Assembly: GCA_039090855.1 (NCBI GenBank) | Contig: CM077011.1 | Location: forward strand, 34,367,501-34,431,500 | Direction: 5' to 3' | Source of the DNA: Macrothele yani | Lineage: Eukaryota > Arthropoda > Arachnida > Araneae > Macrothelidae | Length of the DNA stretch: 64,000 nucleotides | Shown: positions 40,820-51,502 of the stretch, piece by piece | Layout: the number at the start of each line of letters is the position of its first letter | Numbering within the stretch: the first letter of the stretch is position 1 | Notes under the pieces: model-generated | Told to the model about the DNA's origin: nothing | What the model saw: the letters and a program-made list of their open reading frames with translations, nothing else | Databases searched by the model: none | Position numbers and translations under genes: made by a program

Positions 40820-43480
40820 TTTGCTCATGACTGAATGTAGTATAGAACCACCGAATTTTCCAGGGTTATTAATGTGCATACCTTTTGAGTCCGTTCTGAC
40901 GCGAATTAAATTTATCAAAGCTATTCAAACTCAATGGAACGTATGGAAAACAGTACTACTATCTGACCAAAGAAAGAAGTTTTTCAATCGGGTTTTCAAT
41001 CCCGCAGAAATTGCTGTAAACGGAATCGTTAGCATACGCCCTCTGGTGGCAGACTTGTGCTTTAAGAAAAATTTGAAATTATATGTGAAACATTTTTCAG
41101 TGGAAACGCTCTCCAACAAAGAAATAATTTTTCAAATCGGACTCTTAGAAGCAGAGATATCGACAAATATGAGGTATAAATTTACGCCCCCAAGCGAGAA
41201 AAACATGCATTATTTAAAGAAGAAAGTGTTCTCGAAAGGTTTTTCCATATGAGCGCTATCGGTCCAGGAAAGAATTTTTTCAGTCGGGTGTTTAGAAGCT
41301 CAGATTTTGCTGCAAAGACATCAGAAGCAGAAATTAATACTTGCGACCTCTGGTGGCCAAACTATTCTTTACCAAATATTAGAAATTATATGAAAAACAA
41401 TTCCCATGAGGAGTTGTATGCGATACAGGAAGAATTTTTCAAATCGGAGTTTTAGAAGCAGAAATACAGAAGAAAACGCAATTTCCCTTAACGCTTCCTA
41501 CCGGAAAGTCTATCAGTTACTTAAAATTTTTAAAATTATATGAAAAACATTTCGCACCGGAAACGCTATCCAACAAAGAAGGAATGATTCAAATCGGACT
41601 GTTAGAAGTAGAGATATTGACAAAAATAAAATGTACATCTACGTTCCCCTCGCGGAGAAACCATGGATTATTTTAAGAAGAAAATATTCCGAAAAGTTTT
41701 ATCGACGTGAGTAGCATCGGTCCAGAAGCGAACTTTTTTCAATCGAGATTTTAGAAGCTCAGATTTTGCTGCAAATACATCAGAAGCGGAAATTAAGACT
41801 TGCGTCACATAATGGCCAAACCATTTTTTACCAAAAATTAGAAATTTATGCAAAGGATTCCCCATCTATAGAGCTATATCCGGTGCAGAAAGAATTTTTC
41901 AAATCGGAGTTTTGGAAGCAGAAATATGGGGGAAACACAATTTACTTTTACGCCCCATAGGAGGAATTCTATGAATTACTTGAAGCTTTTGAAATTATAT
42001 GAAAAACATGTCACACCGGAAACTCTATCCAATAAGGAAGGAATTTTTCAAATCAGGCGATTAGAACCAGAGATATTGACAAAAAATAAGATATACATCT
42101 ACTCCCTGGCCGAGAAACAATGCAATATTTTAAGAAAAAATATTCCAAATAGGTTTATCGACGGAAGTGTCATCGGTCCACGAAAGAATTTTTTCAATCA
42201 AGATTTTAGAAGTTCAGATTTTTGTGGTAATTACATCAGAAGCAGAAATTAACACTTACGCCCCCTGGTGGCCAAACCATTCTTTACACCAAAAATCAGA
42301 AATTATGTGCAAAAGATTTCCCATCAGGAGCTGTAACCGCTGAAAAAATATTTCAAATCGGAGTTTTGAAGTAGAGATATCGGGAAAAACGCAATTTACT
42401 TTTACGCCATCTAGCGGAAAATCTATGTGCAATTTGAAAAAGTGACAATACCTAAAATACTCGGCGGCATATGTGGAATCGAAAGGAAAAATAATCTTTT
42501 CAATCTGATGTTTAGGAGAAAATATATGAAATAAAATGTATTTTGAATTCGATGTTATCTGCTACAGCTGAAACTGAATTTACGCCAGCTAGCGGCGAAA
42601 TTGTACATCTTAAAAAAAAAAAGAAACGAAACGAAATATCACCATTCGCATATTTCTGTCTTCCTAATGCAAAAAGAATTTTTCATATCGTACTAATAGT
42701 TGCAGATATAGATGACATCGAATTTTGGAAGTAATAAGCACGTCTTTTGAATCCGTTCTGACACGAATTAAATTTATCAAAGCTATTCAATGGAACCGGT
42801 TTGGAAAACAATCAACTGGTTCTAACAATCGATAAAACATCCAGAAATAGAAACATCAACTTAGTTCCACCTAGGGTCTAAAAAGCATGTTGCTAAAATT
42901 AACAAATCGCGAACAAAAATTTTCTCATACTATTCCATACAAGGAAGGTGCTAGAGACAAAGAAATTTTCAAATCGAACAGTTAAAAGGAGAAATATAGA
43001 AGGAAACATGAATTTGCATAACGGAAAAGTTGAAAATAGGCAAAAATTATTCTTTATGGAAAAAGCTATGCTAAGGGGAAAGAACTTTTCAAATACGTCT
43101 CCCGGGATCAGAGGTAGCGAATAAAAAAAAAAAAAAAAAAGGTTTCGACCTTTACGCAGCTAGCGGGAATTCTTTGCCTTATTTAAAGAGGATAATGCTC
43201 CACATCTATGTTGTAGCGAATGATAAACAGTAAAGTAAAAATTTCTCAATAGTGTTTTTTGAAGCGGGGATACAGCTGAAACTGAAGTACAAAAACCCCA
43301 CCTACCGACAGAACTGTGAACTACAAAATTCCTCATATACTAGCCTAATATGCTCTACAAGGTAAATTGCATCCGGTGTTGAAGGGATTTTTAAATCGCA
43401 CATATAAAAGCAGTGATATTGAGAAAAACAAAACAAGCATTTGTGCCCCTAGCGGCGAAATTGTGCACTATTTTGGAAAG
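40820..43480 (+). repeat. Long satellite-like repeat region, second part
   Basis: Sub-units of about 100-120 bp, each with an AATTTTTCAAATCGGA-like word, TTAGAAGCAGA, GATATTG and a C-rich word GCCCCCTAGCGG, are arranged in a higher-order period of about 455-465 bp. Landmarks such as ATCGGTCCA recur near 41257, 41716 and 42173. The motif TCCGTTCTGAC-CGAATTAAATTTATC appears at about 40890 and 42750. Short open frames here are by-products of the repeat. Confidence 0.8.
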
Positions 43481-43632
43481 AAAATACGCGCACAGAGTTT
43501 GCGTAGTTAGTAGTAACCCAGTAGCGGCTCGTGGTAAGCTGAGATGGAGGGAGGGAGGGGGCTGCATCTCAGTTTTGTAGAGATCACGACATCACTTCGA
43601 AAGCTGAGTTACTGAGCCTGTGCTGATGCTGT

Positions 43633-43685
43633 CCGTTTAATAATAATAATAATAATAATATATACTATTATTATTATATTATTAA
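43633..43685. repeat. AAT microsatellite with palindromic centre
   Basis: (AAT)n runs into TATATACTATTATTATTATA, forming a potential hairpin. It lies at the junction with Tc1 sequence. Confidence 0.8.
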
Positions 43686-43838
43686 GCGATAGGTATGCGC
43701 TTCCATTCAGTACATAATGCTGCCGCTAACTTTTGATAAGTAGTAGGCCTTGGTTCCAAACTTCTTATGCGGCGCTCTAATTCATCCCATAGGTGCTCTA
43801 TGGGATTAAAATCAGGGCTCTGTGTTGGCTAGTCCACA
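43683..43838 (-). pseudogene. Tc1-like transposase, C-terminal fragment
   Basis: The minus strand reads PTQSPDFNPIEHLWDELERR, carrying the third catalytic residue (Glu of NPIEH), and continues to a natural-looking stop after RIPIA at 43683. It points away from the next Tc1 remnant, whose reading starts within 20 bp on the other strand. Confidence 0.75.
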
Positions 43839-43853
43839 CACGATACGGAATCA

Positions 43854-44620
43854 TTGTCAAATCATCAACGGCAACTGGATGCTCGAGCGGAGTGGAGAGT
43901 AGGCAGATTTGCTCAGTCCGATAAACGGGCAACACTACGTCGGATTACAGACAATAATCTGAATCAGGGACCAAGTCCGATGGCCACTCAACGTACAGTT
44001 TGCAGCATATTACATCGTATGGAATACAGAAGCAGACGGCCTGTCCGTAAGCTATTGCTATCTGCAGCGAACAGGAAGAAACGCTTCCAGTTCGCCCAGG
44101 AACACAATAATTACACAGTAAATGAGTGCGAAAGAGTAATATGTTTCGACGAACCACGTTTTCAGCTGCGCTATGCAGATAGAAATGTATAGCGTAGTTG
44201 CATCTTCACTGCTCTTCAAGTTGGCGGAGGCAACGTTACGGTCTGGGGTATGTTTTCGTGGAAGTGTTTGGGCCCTTTGATTCGTGTGGAGCAACGTCTG
44301 ACCGCTCAAATGTATTTCAATATCGTTGCCTACCAAGTCCACGTATTTATGTTGATGGTTTATCCCATTGGAGATGTATACTTCCAGCTGGACGACGCTC
44401 CGTGTTATAGCGCTCACATTATACGCTAATGGTTTGAGGAGCGTCACGGAGAGCTTTCCCCTGCTACACCTCCTCAATCACCGGATAGAGCATTTGTGGG
44501 ATGAAATCGGAAAGAGTATCAGACAAGTGGAGCTGGATCTCCGACTATCAAATCTTCAAGAACTGGAGGGTGTAATTCATCGCATTTGGGCTAACATACC
44601 TCATGTCACTTATCACATTT
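43854..44620 (+). pseudogene. Tc1-like transposase E, N-terminally truncated
   Basis: The frame reads WRVGRFAQSDKRATLRRITD, a second helix-turn-helix part, then RTVCSILHRMEYRSRRPVRK and CFDEPRFQLRYADR (first catalytic Asp). After a stop at 44190 a second piece reads NVTVWGMFSWKCLGPLIRVE and FQLDDAPCYSAH (second Asp). Two further frame problems follow before HLWDEIGKSIRQVELDLRLS and IHRIWANIPHVTYH. The protein is dead. Its C-terminal end merges into the 110-bp tandem array. Confidence 0.75.
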
Positions 44621-45227
44621 ACTAGAGTCCATACTAAGACGAATTCAAGCAGTATGAAGGGTTCTTCAAGAGCTGTAGGGTGCAATTGATCGCATTTGGG
44701 CTAACATACCTCATGCCACTTATCACATTTAATAGAGTCCATACCAAGACGAATTCAAGCAGTATGAAGGGTTCTTCAAGAGCTGTAGGGTGCAATTTAT
44801 CGCATTTGGGCTAACATACCTCATGCCACTTATCACATTTAATAGAGTCCATACCAACACGAATTCAAGCAGTATTAAGGGTTCTTCAAGAGCTGGAGAG
44901 TGCAATTCATCGCATTTGGGCTAACATATCCCAAGCCACTTACCGACATTTAATAGAGTCCATACCAAGACGAATTCAAGCAGTATTAAGGGTTCTTCAA
45001 GAGCTGTAGGGTGCAATTCATGGCATTTGGGCTAACATACCTCATGCCACTTATCACATTTAATAGAGTCCATACCAGGACGAATTCAAGCAGTATTAAG
45101 GGTTCTTCAAGAGCTGGAGGGTGCAATTCATCGCATTTGAGCTAACATATCCCAAGCCACTTACCGACATTTAATAGAGTCCATACCAAGACGAATTCAA
45201 GCAGTATTAAGGACAAAAGGTGGCCCA
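44558..45227 (+). repeat. Six tandem copies of a 110-bp unit derived from a Tc1 3' end
   Basis: Units begin TCAAGAGCTG near 44558, 44668, 44778, 44888, 44999 and 45109. The unit spans the last codons of the Tc1 transposase (a WANIPH block followed by ESI-RRIQAV) and adjoining sequence. Two variants occur: one with CATACCTCATGCCACTTATC (units 1-3 and 5) and a 111-bp variant with CATATCCCAAGCCACTTACC (units 4 and 6), so the last four form an ABAB pattern. The element terminus (CACTGAGTGG on the minus strand) follows at 45271. Confidence 0.9.
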
Positions 45228-45271
45228 AAAATGTACTAACCTGGTGGTCATAATAATTTGACCACTCAGTG
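45228..45271 (+). mobile_element. Right terminus of Tc1 element E
   Basis: On the minus strand the sequence begins CACTGAGTGGTCAAATTATT next to a TA at 45272-45273, related to the terminus of the Tc1 element at 46764. The left terminus was not found. Confidence 0.6.
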
Positions 45272-46107
45272 TATAGGTACTGAATAATGAAATTATCATG
45301 AGCTGGACACTTTCTTAATACTTCGTCGGGCTCCTTGGTGTTGCATTGGGAGCTTGACGGGGAAGGATTTGAAACCATTTTAGATGTAGATTTCCAGAAT
45401 GACTTTTAGGGACAGCAAGCGATTTTCACACCAAACACAACGTTAGCACACTGTTTGCCTGTTTTTGAAATACAACTCGTCTCTCGGGAGCCGTTTGCGA
45501 TACATTTTAAAATTTCCGGATAGGATTTAAGAACCTGGCGTAACTGTGTCACCGTGTTTGCACTTGGTGTGTCCGTCCGTTATTCCGTCTGTCCTATGTT
45601 TCCGATGAATGGCTAGGGAGCAGTTTGTGATAACAACTTGAAAATCACTGGATTAGCCTTTTAGGGATCTAACTTAACTGTGATCCAATGTAAGCACTTT
45701 GCCCATTCGTCTAAATGCTTGTCCTTGCTCTGCGATTAATATTTGAGAAACCGTATCTGGTGGAGGTTGGCATGTTCATAAAGAAGCGCGATAATCAAGT
45801 GAGCATTTGTTAAGTCAGAAAATAAAATCCTTTTCACGTTTTTTCTCACTTCATTCAGCACTTCTTAATACACAACTTCAATCTTAGGGTTATTAATGTT
45901 GGGGGGTGTGGTGGTGGTGGAGGTAGGTTTAAGACTCCGTTGGACCCCCGTCGGTGGTTACCTTGTTACACCTTCGAATGGTCGTTCGAGCATGCGCACT
46001 GAAAAAAAAAACCGCTGTTCATCTGGAACGAAAGTGGTCGATCGGGGGTCAATTAAACAAAGGAGGAGAAAGAGAGGACAGCAAAATCTCTTAGCTTTCT
46101 AAAAGGA
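45272..46107. other. Spacer with weak 140-bp duplication
   Basis: Two diverged copies (about 45488-45620 and 45628-45720) share GTTTG-GATA-CA-CTTGAAAAT-like sequence and TGTG-CACC-TGT-AGCAC. GGT-rich repeats lie near 45908-45925. No gene. Confidence 0.35.
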
Positions 46108-46285
46108 TGGGTATTGACGGTTGTGACGTGCCTGCACCGCAGGACGCACGTGAGATAAAAGCAGATAGCAGCGAGAGCATACGTCCGCGTAGCTCAGTTG
46201 GGAGAGCGACTTATTTCGGAGCGAGGGGGATCCGGATTCGATGCCCGGCGTGGACAAAAATGACGGAGAAATTTACTTCGTCACA
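46108..46285 (+). mobile_element. Solo copy of the tRNA-like LTR
   Basis: Collinear with the 180-bp LTR of the element at 32937-33434 from GTGACGT-CCTGC and AGGACGCACG through the tRNA-like part (GTCCGCGTAGCTCAGTTGG, GGATTCGATGCCCGG) to ATGACGGAGAAATTTACTTC. No second LTR, primer-binding site or polypurine tract lies nearby, so it is a solo LTR or a tRNA-derived relic. It is clearly older than the paired copy. Target duplication not identified. Confidence 0.75.
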
Positions 46286-46479
46286 CAGTCTACTACAAAA
46301 ATGTTTAAGAAATCGAAGGATTTAAGATGCATCCCTAATTGGCAAAACTTTTAAAATAAAAGAAAAGATATGAAAAATAAAAAAATAAAATAAATAAAAA
46401 GTTAGTAATTTAATGCTGCATTAGAACCAAAGTAGATGAACACAAAAAGCAGAGAAAATAGGGATTTTCCTTTATTCTA

Positions 46480-46763
46480 GGTTCATCAAATTGAAGAGCT
46501 AGGAGTATTTATATCAAATTCAAGAACTGATACAAAGGTATAAACAACAAACTGAAGCGATAGTGTAAAGGTACCGAAATCAAGTTACGGACTGATCCTA
46601 AAGTATCTACATCAAGTTCAACAGCTGATCAAAAAATGTCTACATCAAATTCAAGGACTATCCCAAATTATTGAATATAAATTCACCCAAAAGCATTGAT
46701 ATCAAAATCAGGAGGTGAATCAAAACTACCGATGACAAATGCAAGAATTCATTCGAAAGTATA
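46480..46763 (+). repeat. Degenerate 33-36 bp minisatellite, left part
   Basis: Successive variants of ATCAAATTCAAGA-CTGATCCAAA-GTAT, in a period of roughly 33-36 bp. It continues at 47984 on the other side of the Tc1 insertion. Confidence 0.8.
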
Positions 46764-47981
46764 CACCGATGGCCCATTACATTATGACCACCTACCTAAT
46801 AAGATATAAGACCCCCTTTGGCCCGCAAAATAGCTGCCACTCGGTGTGGCATCGATTCAATGAGGAGGCGATAGGCACCCTGGGTATCTGGTACCATAAT
46901 GTCAACAGCAGGTCCTTCAGTTGCCGTACATTTCTGGGTGGTGGTGATTCAGCGCGAATCTGCTTTTCCAAGTCAAATCACAAATGTTCGATTGGGTTCA
47001 TGTTAGGTGAATTTGGAGGCCAGGGCATTAACAGAAAGTCACCAGCATGTTCCCCGAACCACTCTTTGACGATTTTGGCAGTGTGGCATGGCGCATTATC
47101 CTATTGTTAATGCCCATCATTAGCAAGGAACACAGTTGCATGAATGGGATGAACTTGGTCCGCAATGATGTTCAGATACCTTACAGCTGTCAGGGATTAT
47201 GTTATTAGGATAACGGGGCCTAAAGTGTCCCAAGAAAACATCGCCCACAGCGTAACACCGCCGCCGCCGGCCTGTTTCCGCCCAACAGTGCATCCAGGTG
47301 GCATATCCTCCGTTGGTAATCGGCGTATCCGCGCTCGACTGTCTACGTGATGCACAAGGAATCTTGATTTGTCAGACCAGGCCACTTTCTTCAAATCATC
47401 CACGGCCCAATGTCGATGATCTTGTGCCCATTTCATACGTTGTTGGCGATGACGTGCAGTGAGCATGGGGACGGACCCGGCTGGGTTTTCGTTTAGGCAG
47501 GCACATGCGCAGAAGGCTGCGACGAACTGTGTGCTGCGACACATTGCCCTGATCACCACTGTTGTAGCTGCGGGTGATTTGTCGCACTGGGGCCCTGCGG
47601 TCGCTGTTAACAATGCGCAACGGTCTTCGCACGCCTTTGGCATCAGTGAGTAGTGGGCGATACCACGGCTGGACGACGGTCTGGCCATTTGTGCACCACT
47701 TTTGATGCGTACTCATTACAGCGGCACGTGAACAACCCATAAGCCGCGCCGTTTCCGAGATCGTAGTTCCAGGGGCGCCGTGCCATCACAATTTGTCTTT
47801 TATCAAACTCCTATAAATCCGCAGCTTTTCCCACTCTGATTCCGAACACTCTACTAACCGAAAGTCGGTCCTCCTGTTGTATGTATACTGCTTTGTGAAC
47901 TTCACCTGTGCCACAGTTCGGTCTCCAGGCGCGCTCATTTCTCCAGGCTGGGGATGATCATAATTGAATTGCTCATTGGTG
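46764..47981 (-). mobile_element. Tc1-like element F, inserted into the minisatellite
   Basis: The left terminus reads CACCGATGGCCCATTACATT; the right terminus, reverse complemented, reads CACCAATGAGCAATTCAATT. TA lies on both sides (46762-46763 and 47982-47983). It is 1218 bp with a decayed transposase gene on the minus strand. Confidence 0.85.
46795..47860 (-). pseudogene. Tc1/mariner transposase F, multiply broken
   Basis: The N-terminal part reads TISETARLMGCSRAAVMSTH and WYRPLLTDAKGVRRPLRIVN (47396-47780). A frame change leads to LTARHRQQRMKWAQDHRHWA with the first catalytic block WSDKSRF, in which Glu after Asp is Lys, and on through MPPGCTVGRKQAGGGGVTLW. Downstream the second catalytic region (FLANDGH-like stretch) has several stops. 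The C-terminal ESMPHRVAAILRAKGGL lies near 46810. Typical of dead copies of this widespread subgroup. Confidence 0.85.
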
Positions 47982-47983
47982 TA

Positions 47984-48290
47984 AGTTCAAAGACTGATCC
48001 CAAAGTACTGACGCCAAATTCAAGAGCTAGTTAAAAGGTATCGAGACGATATTCAAGGACTAATCGAAATCAATCTATTACCTCAAACCCAGATACTGAT
48101 CCAAAAGTATCTGTATCAAACTTTAGAGCTGATTCCAGACTATCGTCAATAAATTTGAGAGGTGATCCAGTAATATCGACATCAAATTGAACGACTGATC
48201 CAAACATTTTGACGTCAAATTAAAAAACTGAGCTAAAAATTTCTGCATAAGACCAAAGGAATAATACAAAAGTTATTAATGTTGAGTTCG
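47984..48290 (+). repeat. Degenerate minisatellite, right part
   Basis: Same CAAATTCAAGA and CTGATCCAAA words as at 46480-46763. The array was split by Tc1 element F. Confidence 0.8.
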
Positions 48291-48887
48291 CATCACCAAT
48301 AACCAGAGCAGGACTTCGAAGCACGTGTAATTACTTCACTGACATTTTTTTTCTGAAATTCACAGACAACTTTCCGTCATTTCTTTTGTGAATTAACGAA
48401 GCATATTTCTGACACAACCTTTTCCATGAAATGACGGAAAGAAACCTAAATTACACGGGATTTTCGTACCACGGGAAAATTCTGAATTTTCAGAAACCTT
48501 TCTGCAATTCCTTTCATATATTAACGGAAAATCTCTGTTCTCACTTTTTCCGTATCCACATGACGAGAAATTACCTGTAATAGAAGCGATTGGTGAGAAT
48601 ACTTGAGGTTTGATTAACTTTTAAATTTCAATGGTCTGTTCAATTTTGAAGTTCCGTAGCGAGATCGGATATTGTGGATAGCATATCGCACATGGATTTT
48701 GTTTATTGTGGCACAGGATATTTCTTCTCCTTTCCCCTAAATATTTGGTGCACCAGCTACTTTTTATATATTGTGTTACTGTAAGAAACCAGGTACTTAT
48801 TGTACAGATGATTATACGATGTCTGTGTATCAGTCTTTGGAGTACTTAACACAGAAGCTATTATAGCTGTCAAGAGAAAATTTTATA

Positions 48888-48938
<51 letters not shown>

Positions 48939-49221
48939 AATACTATAAAATAGTACATTTCATCTGTTTTAAAGATAACTGAAAGTCCTTGTCAGTTTAA
49001 AAAATCAAGTTGCAAAGCATTTTGTTGCTTCGAAAAATCGCGGTGAAAAATGCTTAATTTGTGAAAAGTCCTCCTACAGGGAAAAAAAAAAGTATTACAA
49101 ACCTATTCAGATAAATAAGCTCCAACACAAAATAAAATGACTAAATCACTCGCATTAAGGACAAAAAAAAAAAAAAAAAAAAAAAAATCAGCGTCGCGGA
49201 ATTCGTTTTAAGGTGTACGTG
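48291..49221. other. Unclassified DNA with ACGGAAA words, TG and A microsatellites
   Basis: Several TTTCCGT or ACGGAAA words occur at 48370-48560 and again at 49420-49530. The sequence CACTGACATTTTTTTT at about 48337 faces AAAAAATAGG-CACTGTAAAAA-like sequence (reverse strand) at about 49556. A non-autonomous inverted-repeat element of about 1.2 kb is possible but the ends are poor. (TG)n is at 48893-48932 and poly-A at 49159-49187. Confidence 0.35.
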
Positions 49222-49325
49222 ATTCGGACGGTCCAGCGTTTGTGGTTCGGTGGTTAGAGGCCCGAGAGTTACTTGTTGAGCCAGCTCCAACGTCGGGGTT
49301 TCGATCCTGACCTCACTGAAAGGAT
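49222..49325 (+). repeat. tRNA-derived SINE, third family
   Basis: A-box-like GGTTCGGTGGTTAGAGG and B-box-like GGGGTTTCGATCCTG at tRNA-like spacing, followed by an unrelated body. No tail or target duplication was clear. Confidence 0.5.
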
Positions 49326-49559
49326 TATCTGGGTTAAAGGCTCGTCGATTTTGCGGAGTTTCAGTTTAGACACGGAAAACCCTGAAATAGACTTTTCTGA
49401 AATAAATGGAATTTCTGTCTACGGAAAATCTGTGAAGATACGGAAGTTAAAATAAACGGGCACTTTTAAAAACGGAATTTTCTGGAAAACACGGCAACTT
49501 TGCTGCACGTTATTTTCAGAAAATTTCCGTTAATTCACATCACCTATTTTTTACAGTGT

Positions 49560-50216
49560 TGTTTCTGCATATCCTGCCAAGCCTACGGTACAGTCCATTG
49601 CTTCTCACGTTCCTGATCCATTCTGAATTAAAAATGTTCATGCCACACGTGGAATTGAACATACGCTTGTGAATGTGGGATGCAATAAATTATACGACGA
49701 AATGGGAAAGTCAGTGAAGAAAAGTTATATCGCTGGAAATAGGACTCAAATGTCAGTGAAACAATAACCTTGTGTGACTTAATTTTTTTTTCGAGAATTA
49801 ATACCCACGCTGTCATCCTAGTCAATAAAAAATCATCTGCAACGATTTAGAACCACTGGTTACGCGGAAGGAGAGAACCAACAACCACACACACACTGTG
49901 CAGGACAAACTTCCCAGAATGCTTCATCCGTGCCCCACTAGAGGACGATTACGAGAAACTCTCTTGATAATAATGGCTCTGATTGTTTTCTTTTTCTCTC
50001 ATCTTTTTTCATTCTGTCGTTTCGTCGTTTTAAAGAAGGATAAGTGTTTCTAATAAATTATAACATCTCTTGTCGCTTGTCAGCTAATAAAAATTTTGCA
50101 GCAGTTGTTCAAGTGCGTAATTTAGTTTGAAATCTAAACTCTACGAGCCATTTCTTGAGCATTTGGGAAACAGCAGAAGTGGCTGAGATATTTTTAAAAA
50201 GAATTTTAAGATTTGT
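49560..50216. other. Spacer
   Basis: No supportable gene or repeat. Confidence 0.3.
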
Positions 50217-50440
50217 CACTCTGGGGCGCAGTGGTTTAAGGGCTGGCTTTCGACTATTCGCATGAGATGGCTATAGGTTCGACTTCAGGGCAAGGCATGA
50301 ATGATGCGTTTGTCTTGCGGCACTGGCTGTCTCACTTCCCTTTGGAACCAGTGTATCTAAATTAGGGATGGACGACTATTTTAAGCCCATCGAATTGCTC
50401 ACTTTGGTCATTAAACTCCCAAATAATAAAAGAAAAGAAA
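50217..50440 (+). repeat. SINE family 1, old full-length copy
   Basis: The head (GGGGCGCAGTGGTTTAAGG) and body are recognisable but with many substitutions; the tail is AAATAATAAAAG-like. No target duplication could be read. Confidence 0.8.
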
Positions 50441-50669
50441 TTATTAAATCTTCCACAGCCAAAACTTTGTGAGCCTAATTAATCTTCCACAGCGGCAAAC
50501 TTTCTCAAGACCTTGCACTGAACAGAACAGGAAGTATAAAAAAGGAAATAAACAAGATAGTAAAATCATGCAATGCATTGATTATGATACGTTTTCCAAC
50601 ATACCAGAAATAATTACTCCAATTATTACTCAAGTTATGAAGACAATGGCTATAGAATAAATCTCGCTC

Positions 50670-51260
50670 TTATGATCTGACCTTTGACCCCATTTCGATA
50701 ATATTCAACAGAACCGGTAAACTATACTTCCGGAACAACATGATAAAGTTTTCTCTCAATGAAAGCATTTTTGCGTAAGTTATAACGCATAAGGACGACG
50801 GAATGGATCCTGATCCTATGTCCTGACCTTTGAACTCATTTCGCCCATTTTCAATAGGGTTCGTCCCCAGGTGGTCCCCTACTATATACTAAAATTTAAT
50901 CGAAATCGAACCATTTTTACGTAACTTACAATGCATAAGGGCAATGGAATGGATCCCGATCCTATGTTCTGCCCTTTGACCCCACTTCACCCGTTTTCAA
51001 TATGATTCGTCCCCAAGTGGTACCCTACCACATACTAAAATTTCATCGAAATCGAACCATTTTTACGTAAGTTATGACGCATAAGGGCAATGGAATGCAT
51101 CCCGATACTATGTCCTGACCTTTGAACCCACTTCACCCATTTTCAATAGGGCTCGTCCCTAGGCGGTTCCCTACCACATACTAAAATTTCATCGAAATGG
51201 AACCATTTTTACGTGAATTATCGTGCGGACGGGCAGACGGACAAAGCTGGAGTATATACG
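50670..51260 (+). repeat. 146-bp tandem repeat, about four copies
   Basis: The word CATTTTTACGTAA-TTA recurs at 50765, 50911, 51057 and 51203, exactly 146 bp apart. Each unit contains GCATAAGG-CAATGGAATG, TGTCCTGACCTTTGAACCC, TTTTCAATA and TCGTCCC-AGG. The array ends with GGACGGGCAGACGGACAAA. Confidence 0.9.
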
Positions 51261-51502
51261 CTTCTTCAACCTACGGTTGGAAAGCGTAAAAAAACGGCCA
51301 GTTTTAACGAAACCTTTATTAGCAAATTACGTAGAAATTGAAACCAGCGATACAACAATTCGCTACCCTGTCAGTTTGGGGGGGAGGGTAAGAAACAGTA
51401 AAAATGGAAATAAAGCATAACATGTTACGTGCACAAATAAGTTTTAAAGCATTTTAAGACAACGCAACATGTAATTTGAGAGAAACAACAATACCTTTAC
51501 GA

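Noticed and set aside
40821..42252. Open frames of 60-143 codons in the satellite
   Set aside because: They repeat the same peptide with each satellite unit and lie in different frames; no domain.
44558..45227. CRISPR-like array
   Set aside because: Units are contiguous 110-bp repeats without unique spacers, derived from a Tc1 element, in a eukaryotic sequence.
46186..46258. Genuine tRNA gene
   Set aside because: The acceptor and D arm look good but the anticodon arm is defective and homology with the LTR at 32937-33434 extends well beyond both ends.
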